64,000 nt of DNA, taken from assembly GCF_011927825.1 (NCBI RefSeq), contig NZ_JAATJI010000002.1:1-64000 (forward strand), given 5' to 3'. Positions 17,064 through 26,171 of this stretch are shown here, piece by piece; the first letter of the stretch is position 1; each line of letters starts with the position of its first letter. The translations under genes were made by a program, and so were the position numbers. The DNA is from Polymorphobacter fuscus. GTDB lineage: Bacteria; Pseudomonadota; Alphaproteobacteria; Sphingomonadales; Sphingomonadaceae. Under the pieces are notes generated by a model. It was not told the origin of the DNA and made no database searches. It saw only the letters and a list, made by a program, of their open reading frames with translations.

Positions 17064-18428
17064 TCAGGCGCGGCGCCAAGTCGTCGGCCGGTCCTTGGAA
17101 TCTTCAAGCACAATGCCGGCGGCGACCAGTTCGTCCCGAATGCGGTCGGATTCGGCAAAGTTCCGGGCGGCCCGCGCCGCTGTCCGGGCATCGACCTGCG
17201 CCTGGATGGCCGCGTCCACGACTTCCGAGACGGGCGCAAGACCGCCGCGGCCTTCCAGCGTCAGCGATAGTCCGAGCAAGCCGGCCGAGGCCTTGAAAGC
17301 ACGCAAAGCATCCAGATCCGGCAAGCCCTTGCCGATCGCCTTCGCCATCGCGTGCAGGCGCGCCAGCGCCGCCGGCGTGTTGAGATCGTCGGCCAATGCC
17401 GCGACAAACTCCGGGTCGGGAACGCCGCCGTCGGCAGCGTCGCCGGCCAGCGCGACAAAGCCATCGAGCCGCGCCTGCGTCGCCTTCAGCAGATCCGCCG
17501 TCCACTCCAGCGGCTGCCGGTAATGCGCGCTCAGCAGCGCCAGCCGCAGCACCTCGCCGTGCCAGCCCTGCGCCAGCAGCTCGTCGACGCCGACGACATT
17601 GCCGAGCGACTTCGACATCTTGGTGTCGCCGCCCATGTTCAAAAAGCCGTTGTGCATCCAGATATTGGCCAGCGGCGCGCCGTCATGGGCGCAGGTCGAT
17701 TGCGCCAGCTCGTTCTCGTGGTGCGGGAACTGCAGATCCTGCCCGCCGCCGTGTATGTCGATGGTCGTGCCGAGCGATTCCGCGATCATCGCCGAACATT
17801 CGATATGCCACCCCGGCCGCCCCGTCCCCCAGGGCGAGTCATAGCCCGGCTGGCCTTCGCCCGACGGCTTCCACAGCACGAAATCGGCCGGCGATTGCTT
17901 GTACGGCGCCACCTCGACCCGCGCCCCGGCGATCATCTCGTCGAGCGGCCGCCGCGACAGCCGGCCATAACCCGCAAATGCCGGCACATCGAACAGCACA
18001 TGGCCCTGCGCCACATAGGCATGGCGCTTGGCGACCAGCGTTTCGATCATCGCCGTCATCGCGCCGATGCTCGTCGTCGCATGCGGCTGGATCGGCGGCG
18101 GGATCACCCCCAACGCCCCCATGTCGGCAAGGTAGAAGCCCTCGTACCGCTGCGTGATCGTGCCGATCTCGACGCCCTCATCCGCGGCCCTGGCGATGAT
18201 CTTGTCGTCGATATCGGTGATGTTGCGGGCATAATCGATGCGGCGATCCGGATAGACATGCCGCAACAGGCGGTACAGCACGTCGAACACCACTGCCGGG
18301 CGGGCGTTGCCGATATGGGCGCGCCCATAGACCGTCGGTCCGCAGACATACATCGTCACCCGGTCGGGCTCGACCGGCGCCAGCACATCCTTCTGGCGCG
18401 TCAGCGTATTGTACAGCCTGATCGTCAT
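17064..18428 (-). CDS. cysS: cysteine--tRNA ligase
   Basis: Class I aminoacyl-tRNA synthetase charging tRNA-Cys, 454 residues. The HIGH-type motif is HIGN at 38-41 and the KMSKS motif is at 270-274. The zinc site is complete: Cys29, Cys211, His236 and Glu240. The anticodon-binding helical domain fills the C-terminal third. It is 5 bases downstream of cvpA on the same strand. Confidence 0.97.
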   Translation of the reverse strand: MTIRLYNTLTRQKDVLAPVEPDRVTMYVCGPTVYGRAHIGNARPAVVFDVLYRLLRHVYPDRRIDYARNITDIDDKIIARAADEGVEIGTITQRYEGFYLADMGALGVIPPPIQPHATTSIGAMTAMIETLVAKRHAYVAQGHVLFDVPAFAGYGRLSRRPLDEMIAGARVEVAPYKQSPADFVLWKPSGEGQPGYDSPWGTGRPGWHIECSAMIAESLGTTIDIHGGGQDLQFPHHENELAQSTCAHDGAPLANIWMHNGFLNMGGDTKMSKSLGNVVGVDELLAQGWHGEVLRLALLSAHYRQPLEWTADLLKATQARLDGFVALAGDAADGGVPDPEFVAALADDLNTPAALARLHAMAKAIGKGLPDLDALRAFKASAGLLGLSLTLEGRGGLAPVSEVVDAAIQAQVDARTAARAARNFAESDRIRDELVAAGIVLEDSKDRPTTWRRA

Positions 18429-18433
18429 CGGCG

Positions 18434-19087
18434 TCAGATCGGCGTCGCTGGCGTGGTCTTTTCCTGCTCGTCGAGCAGCTTGTCGAGCGCGCTGCGTTCG
18501 GCCGGCGCATAGCCGGCGCCCTTGCCGACGGGCGGAAGACCTGTCCCGGCATGCGGATCGCGCCCGGTCGCCGCCGTGTCGGGCGCCAGCCGGCGATGTT
18601 CCTCGACGAAATCGACCAGCGCCTTCGACACCATCGCCAGCGTCGGCGCGGTGCGGGCGGTGGCGATCCAGTCGGGCGACGGCTCACCCGGATCGATCGT
18701 GTCGAAGGTCAGGTTGACGACCAGGAACAGCAGCGCCGCCGCCAGCACACCCTTGGCAGCGCCAAAGCCCAGCCCCAGCACGCGGTCGATCGGCCCGATG
18801 ATCGACGCCTTGGTGCCCGCACTCAATTGTCCGCCGATCAGCCGCACGGTAATAAACGCCGCAAGGAAGATCGCCACCAGCGCCAGGATCGCGCCGCCCG
18901 ATTCCGTGCCGGTCAGCTTTGCTGCAAAGCCCTTGACCGGCGTGTAGAAGAACCGCACCGCGACGAACCCCGCCACCCAGGCGAGCAGCGACACGACCTC
19001 GCCGACAAAGCCGCGCGCCAGTCCGGCCAGCGCCGCCAGCACGACGATGATTCCGACGACGATATCAAAAGCGGTGAGCGCGGCCAT
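18434..19087 (-). CDS. cvpA: CvpA family inner-membrane protein
   Basis: A 217-residue protein with four N-terminal hydrophobic helices matching CvpA (colicin V production family), then a polar C-terminal tail. The opening TAFDIVVGIIVVLAALAGLARGF is the family pattern in the first helix and its loop. The molecular function is not settled. The ATG at 19085-19087 has AGGGGG at proper spacing. It lies between radA and cysS in one direction. Confidence 0.88.
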   Translation of the reverse strand: MAALTAFDIVVGIIVVLAALAGLARGFVGEVVSLLAWVAGFVAVRFFYTPVKGFAAKLTGTESGGAILALVAIFLAAFITVRLIGGQLSAGTKASIIGPIDRVLGLGFGAAKGVLAAALLFLVVNLTFDTIDPGEPSPDWIATARTAPTLAMVSKALVDFVEEHRRLAPDTAATGRDPHAGTGLPPVGKGAGYAPAERSALDKLLDEQEKTTPATPI

Positions 19088-19140
19088 CGCCACCCCCTAA
19101 TGCAGATTTGCGTACAGGGGAATCGCCATGCGCACCCGCG

Positions 19141-20541
19141 TCAATCAAGATCGGGGGCCAGCCGGTCGACCAGCGCCGCCAGCGTCGGCAGCGTCTCCAC
19201 GCGCAGCGCGCCGCTGGCGGTGCCCTTGGGCGCGAATGCCGATGCGAACCCCAGTTTCGCCGCTTCCTTCAACCGCAACGTCGCCAGCCCGGCGGGCCGC
19301 AACTCGCCCGACAGCGCCACTTCGCCGAACGCCACGCAATCGGCGGGCAGCGGCCGGTCGGTCAACGCCGACACCAGCGCCGCCGCCACCGCCAGGTCGG
19401 CCGCCGGGTCCTGCACCTTCAACCCGCCGGCGACGTTGAGATAGACCTCGTGCGTCCCGAACCCCAACCCGCAACGCGCCTCCAGCACCGCCAGCAGCAT
19501 CGCCAGCCGCCCCGAATCCCAGCCGACCACGGCGCGGCGCGGCGTCGCGCCCGACGGCACCTTGACCACCAGCGCCTGGATTTCGCACAGCACCGGGCGC
19601 GTCCCTTCCATCGCCGGGAACACCACGGCGCCCGTCACGGCACTGTCGCGGTCGGTCAGGAACAGCGACGACGGGTTGCTGACCTCCTCCAGCCCCTCGG
19701 CGCCCATCGCGAACACGCCGATCTCGTCGGTGCCGCCGAAACGATTCTTGACCGGGCGCAGGATGCGATACTGGTGGCTGCGCTCGCCTTCGAAATAAAG
19801 CACGGTATCGACCATGTGCTCGAGCACGCGCGGCCCTGCCAGCTGGCCGTCCTTGGTGACATGGCCGACGAGGATCAGCGCGCAGCCGGTCGTCTTGGCA
19901 TAGCGGATCAGCTCCTGCGCGCTCGCCCGCACCTGGCTGACCGTTCCCGGCGCACCCTCCAGCGTGTCGGAATGCATCGTCTGGATCGAATCGATGACGA
20001 GCAGGGCCGGGGGCTTGCCGCTGCCCAGCGTCGTCAGGATATCGCGCACGCTGGTTTCGCTCGCCAGCTGGACATCGGCCTTGGCAAGGCCCAGCCGCCG
20101 CGCCCGCAGCCGCACCTGGTCGGCGGCTTCCTCCCCCGACACATAGGCGACGGCATGGCCATCGCGCGCCATGCGGCCGGCGGCCTGCAGCAACAGCGTG
20201 GACTTGCCGATCCCGGGGTCACCGCCGATCAGGATGACGCTGCCCGGCACCAGCCCGCCGCTGCCCTTGGCAGGGCCTCCGACGGCCCCCCCGAGCGCCC
20301 GGTCGAGTTCACCGATGCCCGTCGACAGCCGTTCCGGCAGCACCACGTCATCGGCCAGTGACGCCATGGCGAACTTGCGCCCGCCGCCGGCGAGCGAGTG
20401 TTTGGCGGCAAACGGCGTCGCCGCGGGCGCGGCTTCGGCCTGAATGGTGTTCCAGGCCTGGCAATCGGCGCACTGCCCCTGCCAGCGGCTGCTTACCCCG
20501 CCGCACGCCTGGCAGACATAACGGGTGGCAGCACGGGCCAT
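19141..20541 (-). CDS. radA: DNA repair protein RadA
   Basis: RecA-like ATPase that processes recombination intermediates, 466 residues. N-terminal four-cysteine zinc finger (Cys10, 13, 24, 27), Walker A GGDPGIGKST at 106-115, the RadA-specific KNRFG motif at 265-269 and a C-terminal Lon-like domain. All family landmarks are intact. Transcribed toward cvpA, about 50 bases away. Confidence 0.97.
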   Translation of the reverse strand: MARAATRYVCQACGGVSSRWQGQCADCQAWNTIQAEAAPAATPFAAKHSLAGGGRKFAMASLADDVVLPERLSTGIGELDRALGGAVGGPAKGSGGLVPGSVILIGGDPGIGKSTLLLQAAGRMARDGHAVAYVSGEEAADQVRLRARRLGLAKADVQLASETSVRDILTTLGSGKPPALLVIDSIQTMHSDTLEGAPGTVSQVRASAQELIRYAKTTGCALILVGHVTKDGQLAGPRVLEHMVDTVLYFEGERSHQYRILRPVKNRFGGTDEIGVFAMGAEGLEEVSNPSSLFLTDRDSAVTGAVVFPAMEGTRPVLCEIQALVVKVPSGATPRRAVVGWDSGRLAMLLAVLEARCGLGFGTHEVYLNVAGGLKVQDPAADLAVAAALVSALTDRPLPADCVAFGEVALSGELRPAGLATLRLKEAAKLGFASAFAPKGTASGALRVETLPTLAALVDRLAPDLD

Positions 20542-20598
20542 GAAAGCTCCACAGGAATAGAACGTAAAGGGAACAAGTAGCGGCCCGCCGCCGCCCGG

Positions 20599-20922
20599 TC
20601 AATCCTTGCCCGGCAACAGCAGCTGGCTGCCCTGCCGCCGCACCCCGGCGCTGATGGCATCGGCCATGAACGCCAGCATCCCCGGCAGCAGGAAACTGCA
20701 CCGCACCACCGTGTCGCCGATATCGAGCGTCGCCGTCAGCCGCTGCCCCATCGCCACCAGTTCGATCACCATCCGGTCGGCGCTCGGCCATGACGTGTCG
20801 AGCGCCGCGACGCCGCCCGGAATATGCGACCCCAGGTTGCCGACATTGGCGCGCAGCCGCTCCCTGGCGACGTCGCGCCCCAGATTGTGCGGAATATCGA
20901 CGATCGTGGGGGTGCCGGCCAT
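20599..20922 (-). CDS. polyhydroxyalkanoic acid system family protein
   Basis: A 107-residue protein of the putative polyhydroxyalkanoic-acid granule region family (PHA_gran_rgn). It starts MAGTPTIVDIPHNLGRDVAR and continues with a two-layer fold containing SADRMVIELVAMGQRLTATL and LLPGMLAFMADAI. Similar proteins are found near PHA genes in some bacteria, but none are nearby here, so the role is open. Immediately upstream of radA in the same direction. Confidence 0.75.
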   Translation of the reverse strand: MAGTPTIVDIPHNLGRDVARERLRANVGNLGSHIPGGVAALDTSWPSADRMVIELVAMGQRLTATLDIGDTVVRCSFLLPGMLAFMADAISAGVRRQGSQLLLPGKD

Positions 20923-21067
20923 GGCGCGATTATGCCCCAACCCCGCCGATCGGCAATGCGCTTTCCTTGCACGTCGGCAGCAGCGCCATGCCGGCGGCAT
21001 CCGCCGCGGCTGTTCGCGGCGTCGATGATCTCCTAGTGTCGGCAGATCAAGGGACCGGTGTCACCGC

Positions 21068-23413
21068 ATGCGCGAAAAGGAACTGCGCCTCGCTCTCGTC
21101 TGCTACGGCGGCGTCAGCCTCGCCATCTACATGCACGGCACCACCAAGGAAGTGTGGAAGCTCGCCCGCGCCTCGATGCGCCGGCATCAACCGCCTGGCG
21201 CCGTCCTGCCGCCGGCATCGGATACCGAGATCGTCTATGGCGCGCTGCTCGACGCGCTGGCGCCGCGGCTCGACCTGCGGGTGCTCGTCGATATCGTCGC
21301 CGGGGCTTCGGCGGGGGGCATCAACGGCATCCTGCTCGCCCAGGCGATCAGCCAGGGTAGCGACATGGAACCGCTGCGCGAACTCTGGCTCGAAGGCGCC
21401 GACAGCGACCGGCTGCTCGAACCCGAAGGCGCCGCCGAACGCTTTTCCAAGCTCTGGGCGACCCCGCTGGTGCGCTGGGCCGAACGGCGCGGCCTTGCCA
21501 TGGAGGATGCCGCCGATCCGGCGACCCGCGGCGAGGTGGCGCGCAAATTGTCGCGGCTGATGCGCTCGCGCTGGTTCACCCCGCCGTTTTCGGGGTCCGG
21601 CTTTTCCGGCGTTCTCTACGATGCGCTCAAGGCGATGGAATCGGGCGAACATACCCCGCCGTTGCTGCCGCCGCTGCAACCGCTCGACCTGTTCGTGACG
21701 GTCACCGACTATCATGGCGCCGCCGAGACGTTGCGCCTCCATTCGCCGCCGGAAATCACCGAGAACGAGCATCGCCTCGTCATCGGCTTCAACGATGCCG
21801 GTCCCGGCGCCGATGGCACGCGCCATCTCGGCGATATCGCCGAACTCGCCTTTGCGGCGCGTGCGACCGCCTCCTTTCCCGGCGCCTTCCCGCCGGCACG
21901 CATCGGCGAAATCGACGCCGTGGTCGCCGATCGCAGCGCTGCCTGGCCGGGGCGGGCGGCCTTTTTGCGACGGATCTTTCCGGGCCGGACCAAGCCCGAG
22001 GCAGTGACGCTGATCGACGGCGCGGTGCTCAACAGCCGGCCGTTCGGGCCGGCGATCGAGGCGCTGTCGCAGCGGCCGTCGCATCGCGAGGTCGACCGGC
22101 GGTTCGTCTATGTCGATCCCAAGCCCGGCATGCACGGGCAGGCGCCCGACAATGGCCCGCGCGATTCGATGCTGTTGCCGGGGTTCTTTTCGACCGTGCT
22201 GCGCAGCCTTGCCGATATCCCGCGCCAGCAGCCGATCAACGACAATCTCGCCGCCATCGAGGCGCTGTCGGCGCGCGTCCGCCGGCTGCGCCATGTCGTC
22301 GACGGCATGACCCCGGCCGTCGATGCCGCCATCGAAAATGCCATCGGCTTTCGCGTCTTCATGTTCACCCCGACGCCCGAACGCCTCGCCGACTGGCGGT
22401 CGCGGACCCAGGCCGTCGCGGCGCGCGAGGCGGGGTTCGCCTATGCCGCCTATGGCCAGCTCAAGATCGCCCAGATCGTCGAATCGCTGTCGGAACGGCT
22501 TGCCGCGGTCGGCGGTGCGTCGATCGACAGCGTGCGCGCAGGCCTGTGGCGGCATGTCCATGCGCGCGGGCTCGACCGGGCGGCGCAGGGGCTGGAAAAG
22601 GCCGGCGCCGCGTCGGACTATGTCACCTTCCTGCGCAGCTTCGACCTCGAATATCGCATCCGCCGGCTGCGCTTCGTCATCCGCCGCGTCAACACCATGG
22701 CGGAAACCGCCGTCGCCCCGGCCGACCGGCACAGCCTGGAGGTGATGAAGGCCGGGCTTTACGAAATCGTCGGCCCGCATCTGCAACGCCGGCTGCCGGA
22801 ATATCATCCGCCGGATGTCGTTGCCGCGGCCGCTGCCGCCGCCGCCGAGCCGGCGGCCGCCCTGGCGGCGCTGGCTGCGTCCTATGCCCTGAAGGCGCTC
22901 GACACCGCCAGCGACACGGCGCTGGTCGCATTGTTCGCGCAACTGGCGACCCGCGCCCAGCGGCGCGGCCTGCTCAGCGCCTATCTCGGCTTTGCGTTCT
23001 TCGACATCGCCATGCTGCCGCTGCTGCAGGGCGATGGCGTCGACGAGTTCGAGGAGATCAAGGTCGATCGCCTGTCACCCGACGACGCGCTGTCGCTGCG
23101 GCACCTCGGCGGCGCCCGGCTGAAGGGTGCGCAGCTCAACGCCTTCGGTGCCTTTTTCAGCCGCGCATATCGCGAGCATGACTATCTCTGGGGCCGGCTC
23201 CATGGTGCCGAACGGCTGATCGACATCGTCGCCTCGTCGCTGCCGGACGATGCCAAGCTGCCGGCCGATCGGCTGGCGGCGCTGAAGCACGACGCCTTTG
23301 CCGCGATCGTCGACACGGAACGGCGGCGGCTGACGATGATCCCCGATCTGCTGGCGGTGCTGGCAACAGCGCTCGGGCTGAAGGACGACGTCCCGCCCGA
23401 GAACGCAGGCTGA
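21068..23413 (+). CDS. patatin-like phospholipase domain protein (DUF3376 type)
   Basis: Large 781-residue protein. The N-terminal patatin domain has the glycine-rich loop near the start (LVCYGGVSLAIYMHG), the nucleophile Ser81 in GASAGG and the catalytic Asp317 in LIDGAVLN, so the Ser-Asp dyad is intact. The long C-terminal part matches DUF3376-type proteins and is helix rich with an alanine-rich stretch near 580-610. It probably hydrolyses acyl esters of lipids; there is no signal peptide. Transcribed alone, divergent from the PHA-system gene. Confidence 0.88.
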   Translation: MREKELRLALVCYGGVSLAIYMHGTTKEVWKLARASMRRHQPPGAVLPPASDTEIVYGALLDALAPRLDLRVLVDIVAGASAGGINGILLAQAISQGSDMEPLRELWLEGADSDRLLEPEGAAERFSKLWATPLVRWAERRGLAMEDAADPATRGEVARKLSRLMRSRWFTPPFSGSGFSGVLYDALKAMESGEHTPPLLPPLQPLDLFVTVTDYHGAAETLRLHSPPEITENEHRLVIGFNDAGPGADGTRHLGDIAELAFAARATASFPGAFPPARIGEIDAVVADRSAAWPGRAAFLRRIFPGRTKPEAVTLIDGAVLNSRPFGPAIEALSQRPSHREVDRRFVYVDPKPGMHGQAPDNGPRDSMLLPGFFSTVLRSLADIPRQQPINDNLAAIEALSARVRRLRHVVDGMTPAVDAAIENAIGFRVFMFTPTPERLADWRSRTQAVAAREAGFAYAAYGQLKIAQIVESLSERLAAVGGASIDSVRAGLWRHVHARGLDRAAQGLEKAGAASDYVTFLRSFDLEYRIRRLRFVIRRVNTMAETAVAPADRHSLEVMKAGLYEIVGPHLQRRLPEYHPPDVVAAAAAAAAEPAAALAALAASYALKALDTASDTALVALFAQLATRAQRRGLLSAYLGFAFFDIAMLPLLQGDGVDEFEEIKVDRLSPDDALSLRHLGGARLKGAQLNAFGAFFSRAYREHDYLWGRLHGAERLIDIVASSLPDDAKLPADRLAALKHDAFAAIVDTERRRLTMIPDLLAVLATALGLKDDVPPENAG

Positions 23414-23429
23414 GTCTGCATCGCCGCAG

Positions 23430-24164
23430 TCAGGCGCCGCTTGGCGTGCCGCCGGTGACCGGCCGGCGCGCGGCGCCCTGCTGCTGGCGCAGGTACCAGG
23501 CGATGATGCCGACGCCGATTACCGTCGGCACCGCCCAGATCACCGGGTTGAAGGCGTGCTGCGGAAACAGTTCGACCAGCCCGACCGACAGGAACGCCGT
23601 ATAGGCAGCGATCCCGGTCGCCACCATCGCCTTCAGATGCTCGGGAATATAATCGGTGCGGCCCGGGGCGGGGCGGAACATGTACCACAAATAGGTCAGC
23701 ACCGTGCCGAAGCCGATGATCGACACGCCGATCATCAGCGGCTGGCGCAGCACCACGCCCTGCCAGGCGCAATTGACCGCCGCCGCCAGCACCAGCAACT
23801 GCAGCGCCACCATCGTCCAGTGGCGGTTGGCCGGGTGGTTGCGCTTGTTGGCGACCATCATCAGGCCATAGCGCGTCATGCTCATCGTCAGCAGCGCCAG
23901 GTACAGCATCATCCAGCCGAACAGCCCGCGATACAGCGCCGCGTCGGTCAGCCCCGGGTGCATGGCGAGCGGCCAGAACAGCGACAGCGTGCCCATGCCC
24001 AGCGCCATCCAGCCGGCGGTGCGGATGGCACCGGCGAACACATGCCCCCAGCGCCGGTGCGCGTTGCCACCCTTGGCGGTCAGCACGGCACCCCAGAATG
24101 TGACCAGCGCGACGATCCCCGCGCCGACATGGGCGGCAAGCACAAGTTCGAACAGCCAAGGCAA
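23430..24164 (-). CDS. predicted seven-helix membrane protein, function unknown
   Basis: Multipass protein of 244 residues with about seven hydrophobic helices; the histidines HVGAG (first helix), HRRWGHVF and HWTM would suit haem or metal contact, similar to DUF2306-like membrane proteins, but I cannot assign a family. The start is placed at TTG 24162-24164 because GGGAGGG lies six bases before it and it begins directly at the first helix. An upstream in-frame GTG at 24272 would add 36 polar residues without a ribosome site. Convergent with the patatin gene, 16 bases apart. Confidence 0.72.
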   Translation of the reverse strand: MPWLFELVLAAHVGAGIVALVTFWGAVLTAKGGNAHRRWGHVFAGAIRTAGWMALGMGTLSLFWPLAMHPGLTDAALYRGLFGWMMLYLALLTMSMTRYGLMMVANKRNHPANRHWTMVALQLLVLAAAVNCAWQGVVLRQPLMIGVSIIGFGTVLTYLWYMFRPAPGRTDYIPEHLKAMVATGIAAYTAFLSVGLVELFPQHAFNPVIWAVPTVIGVGIIAWYLRQQQGAARRPVTGGTPSGA

Positions 24165-24316
24165 TTGCCGCCCTCCCGAGCTGCGCGCATCTCGCCGGAC
24201 CTTGTTCCAACTCGCACCCCGCTGCAAGCCTTCGATGTCGCGGCGGAACCTGCTGATCGCCCCGCCGATCACCGCCGTGCCGGGCCTTTTTTTCGGTCAT
24301 ACTGCATCCGCACACA

Positions 24317-24330
24317 TTACCGGTTCGTAA
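24317..24330. promoter_or_regulatory. TTAC-N6-GTAA motif upstream of a PEP-CTERM gene
   Basis: TTACCGGTTCGTAA, centred about 70 bases before the start at 24397. A closely similar TTACACTTTCGTAA occurs at 61791-61804 before another PEP-CTERM gene. A shared regulator is inference. Confidence 0.3.
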
Positions 24331-24396
24331 AGGTGATTGACGGAGCCATGCCGGCTTGCCGTCGACGCCATCGCGATTCATCAAGGGGAAATTTTC

Positions 24397-25254
24397 ATGA
24401 AACATCTGCTCGCTGGTCTGGCCGCGGTCGCCGCCATGGCCGCGCCTGCCCAGGCCGCGCGTCTCTACGCGGTCGACGAAACCAACAACCTCATCACCTT
24501 CGACAGCCGCGCGCCCGGCACGACCCTGTCGAGCGTCGCCCTGCAGGGTGTCACCGGCAGCTCGCTGCTCGCCATGGACTATCGCGTGTTCGATCGCACC
24601 CTTTACGCCCACACCGACGACGGCCGCATCATCACGATCAATCCCACCACCGGCGCCACCGCGACCTTCGCCAATCTCGCCGTGACCGGCACCAACTTCG
24701 CCTTCGATTTCAACCCGACCAACAACAACCTGCGCATCGTGTCGAACGACGACACCAACTATGTCTATAATTTCATGACCAATGCGCTCGTTCCTGGCGC
24801 CAACGTCGCCTATGGCCCGGGCGCGCTGATGGGCGCCAACCCCGACATCACCGCCGGCGCCTATACGTTCAACGACACCGACCCGGCGACGGGCACGACG
24901 CTGTATGTCATCGACAGCCGCAACAATGTGCTGGCAACCCAGAATGCGATGACCGGGGTGCTCACCTTGGTCGGCGACCTGGGCACCAGCGTCGGCGCGC
25001 GGACCAGCTTCGATATCGTCACGCAGGGCGGCAACAACGTCGCCTTCGCCCAGAGCGCCGACCGCTTCCTGTCGGTCGACCTCGGCACCGGCATGCTCAG
25101 CCAGATCGGCACCACCGACCGCAGCCTGTTCGCGCTGACCGCAGCCGGGGCGGTGCCCGAACCGACCAGCTGGGCGATGATGATCGCCGGTTTCGGCCTC
25201 GTCGGCGCCGCCAGCCGTCGCAACCGGCGGACCATGGTCGCCGTCAGCGCCTGA
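24397..25254 (+). CDS. DUF4394 protein with PEPxxWA-CTERM sorting tail
   Basis: Exported 285-residue protein. It has a signal peptide (residues 1-20, cleavage after AQA) and a DUF4394-type beta-propeller-like body (YAVDETNNLITFDSRAPGTT repeats of LYA/LRI/LYV strands). The C-terminal sorting signal is VPEPTSWAMMIAGFGLVGAA followed by RRNRR, the sphingomonad PEP-CTERM form. It is presumably processed by an exosortase, none of which is in this window, and displayed or secreted. AGGGGAA precedes the ATG. Convergent with a second PEP-CTERM gene. Confidence 0.9.
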   Translation: MKHLLAGLAAVAAMAAPAQAARLYAVDETNNLITFDSRAPGTTLSSVALQGVTGSSLLAMDYRVFDRTLYAHTDDGRIITINPTTGATATFANLAVTGTNFAFDFNPTNNNLRIVSNDDTNYVYNFMTNALVPGANVAYGPGALMGANPDITAGAYTFNDTDPATGTTLYVIDSRNNVLATQNAMTGVLTLVGDLGTSVGARTSFDIVTQGGNNVAFAQSADRFLSVDLGTGMLSQIGTTDRSLFALTAAGAVPEPTSWAMMIAGFGLVGAASRRNRRTMVAVSA

Positions 25255-25263
25255 CCGACACGC

Positions 25264-25296
25264 AAAAAAGGGGCGGCGGGTCAGCGCCGCCCCTTT
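25264..25296. terminator. bidirectional rho-independent terminator
   Basis: Perfect 12-bp stem (25267-25278 with 25285-25296, loop GGTCAG) flanked by an A-run on the left, which is the T-run for the minus-strand gene, and TTT on the right. It serves both convergent PEP-CTERM genes. Confidence 0.85.
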
Positions 25297-25302
25297 CCTG
25301 CA

Positions 25303-25331
25303 TCTGCCCGTTGCCGGCGGCAACGGGCAGA
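25303..25331. terminator. second hairpin in the convergent PEP-CTERM spacer
   Basis: Perfect 13-bp inverted repeat (CTGCCCGTTGCC and its complement, loop GGC) next to the terminator above. It has no T-run, so it may be a structural or backup terminator. Confidence 0.5.
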
Positions 25332-25339
25332 CCACCGCG

Positions 25340-25924
25340 TCACGCCGCCGAAAGGCGCCGCGCACGAAGCCCGGTGTCGCGCCGGCGGCGCATGGCGGCG
25401 CCGCTCAGCCCGAATCCGACAATCATCATCGCCCAGCTTGCGGGCTCGGGCACCGCGGCGATCCGGATGCTGGCGCCGGGGTCGGTGTTGAAGCGGATGC
25501 CGTAAAGATTGCCGCCGGCCAGGTCGGCGATGCCATATTGAAAGCCCTGTCCGAGATCGAAACGCAGCCCGATGATGCCGCGCGAGATCGAGAACGGGAT
25601 GACCGCCGGGCTGGCATAGCCGGCATAGACACCCAGGCTGTTCGGGCCGATGCTGCCACCGCGGTTGGTGAAGAACGCCGCTGGCCGTGGCGGATCGAAG
25701 AATGGCGCACCGTCGCTAAGCACCTGTACGTTGCCCGTGGTCGCGACGCCCGCAGGTTCGAAGAAGCCACCGACCACCTCGAACGTGACGCTGTTGCCGC
25801 CGCCGAAATCATAGGTGTACGGCGCCGATTCAAAGCTCTGATAGCCCGTGGCCGTGACGACCGCTGCCGAGGCAGCCCCCGCCGTTGTGGCGAGCATGAG
25901 CCCGCAAATTATCCTGACGTGCAT
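25340..25924 (-). CDS. PEPxxWA-CTERM exported protein
   Basis: A 194-residue exported protein with a signal peptide (1-20, cleavage after ASA), a beta-rich body and the sorting tail VPEPASWAMMIVGFGLSGAA followed by MRRRR. No domain was recognised beyond the tail. Aromatic and glycine-rich strands (TYDFGGGNSVTFEVVGGFF) suggest a lectin- or jelly-roll-like fold, which is inference. It extends about 12 residues past the basic cluster, longer than most PEP-CTERM proteins. Confidence 0.85.
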   Translation of the reverse strand: MHVRIICGLMLATTAGAASAAVVTATGYQSFESAPYTYDFGGGNSVTFEVVGGFFEPAGVATTGNVQVLSDGAPFFDPPRPAAFFTNRGGSIGPNSLGVYAGYASPAVIPFSISRGIIGLRFDLGQGFQYGIADLAGGNLYGIRFNTDPGASIRIAAVPEPASWAMMIVGFGLSGAAMRRRRDTGLRARRLSAA

Positions 25925-26171
25925 GAAGACTGCTCCTCCGTTACCGTCCCCCCGCTGCGGTTACGGATCAGGGGACGCGTGCGACGCAGGAAGAAACACC
26001 GCCGTATCGAAGTTTCTGCGCCCTGTTCGCTGCCCGCGACGGCGGCACGACAGCCCTGCTGCCTTGCAACATCGCCGGCCTCGTGCTAGCCGCCGCCGCG
26101 TCCGGTGAGCATTTGTTCCCGACACATCAACGTCACTCTTGCCGCTGGGCCGCGCGCCCTGGGAACGTCTC

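Noticed and set aside
24330..24396. Sigma-54 promoter before the 24397 PEP-CTERM gene
   Set aside because: A GG-N10-GC pair exists in GACGGAGCCATGCCGGC, but the flanking bases fail the TGGCAC and TTGC consensus.
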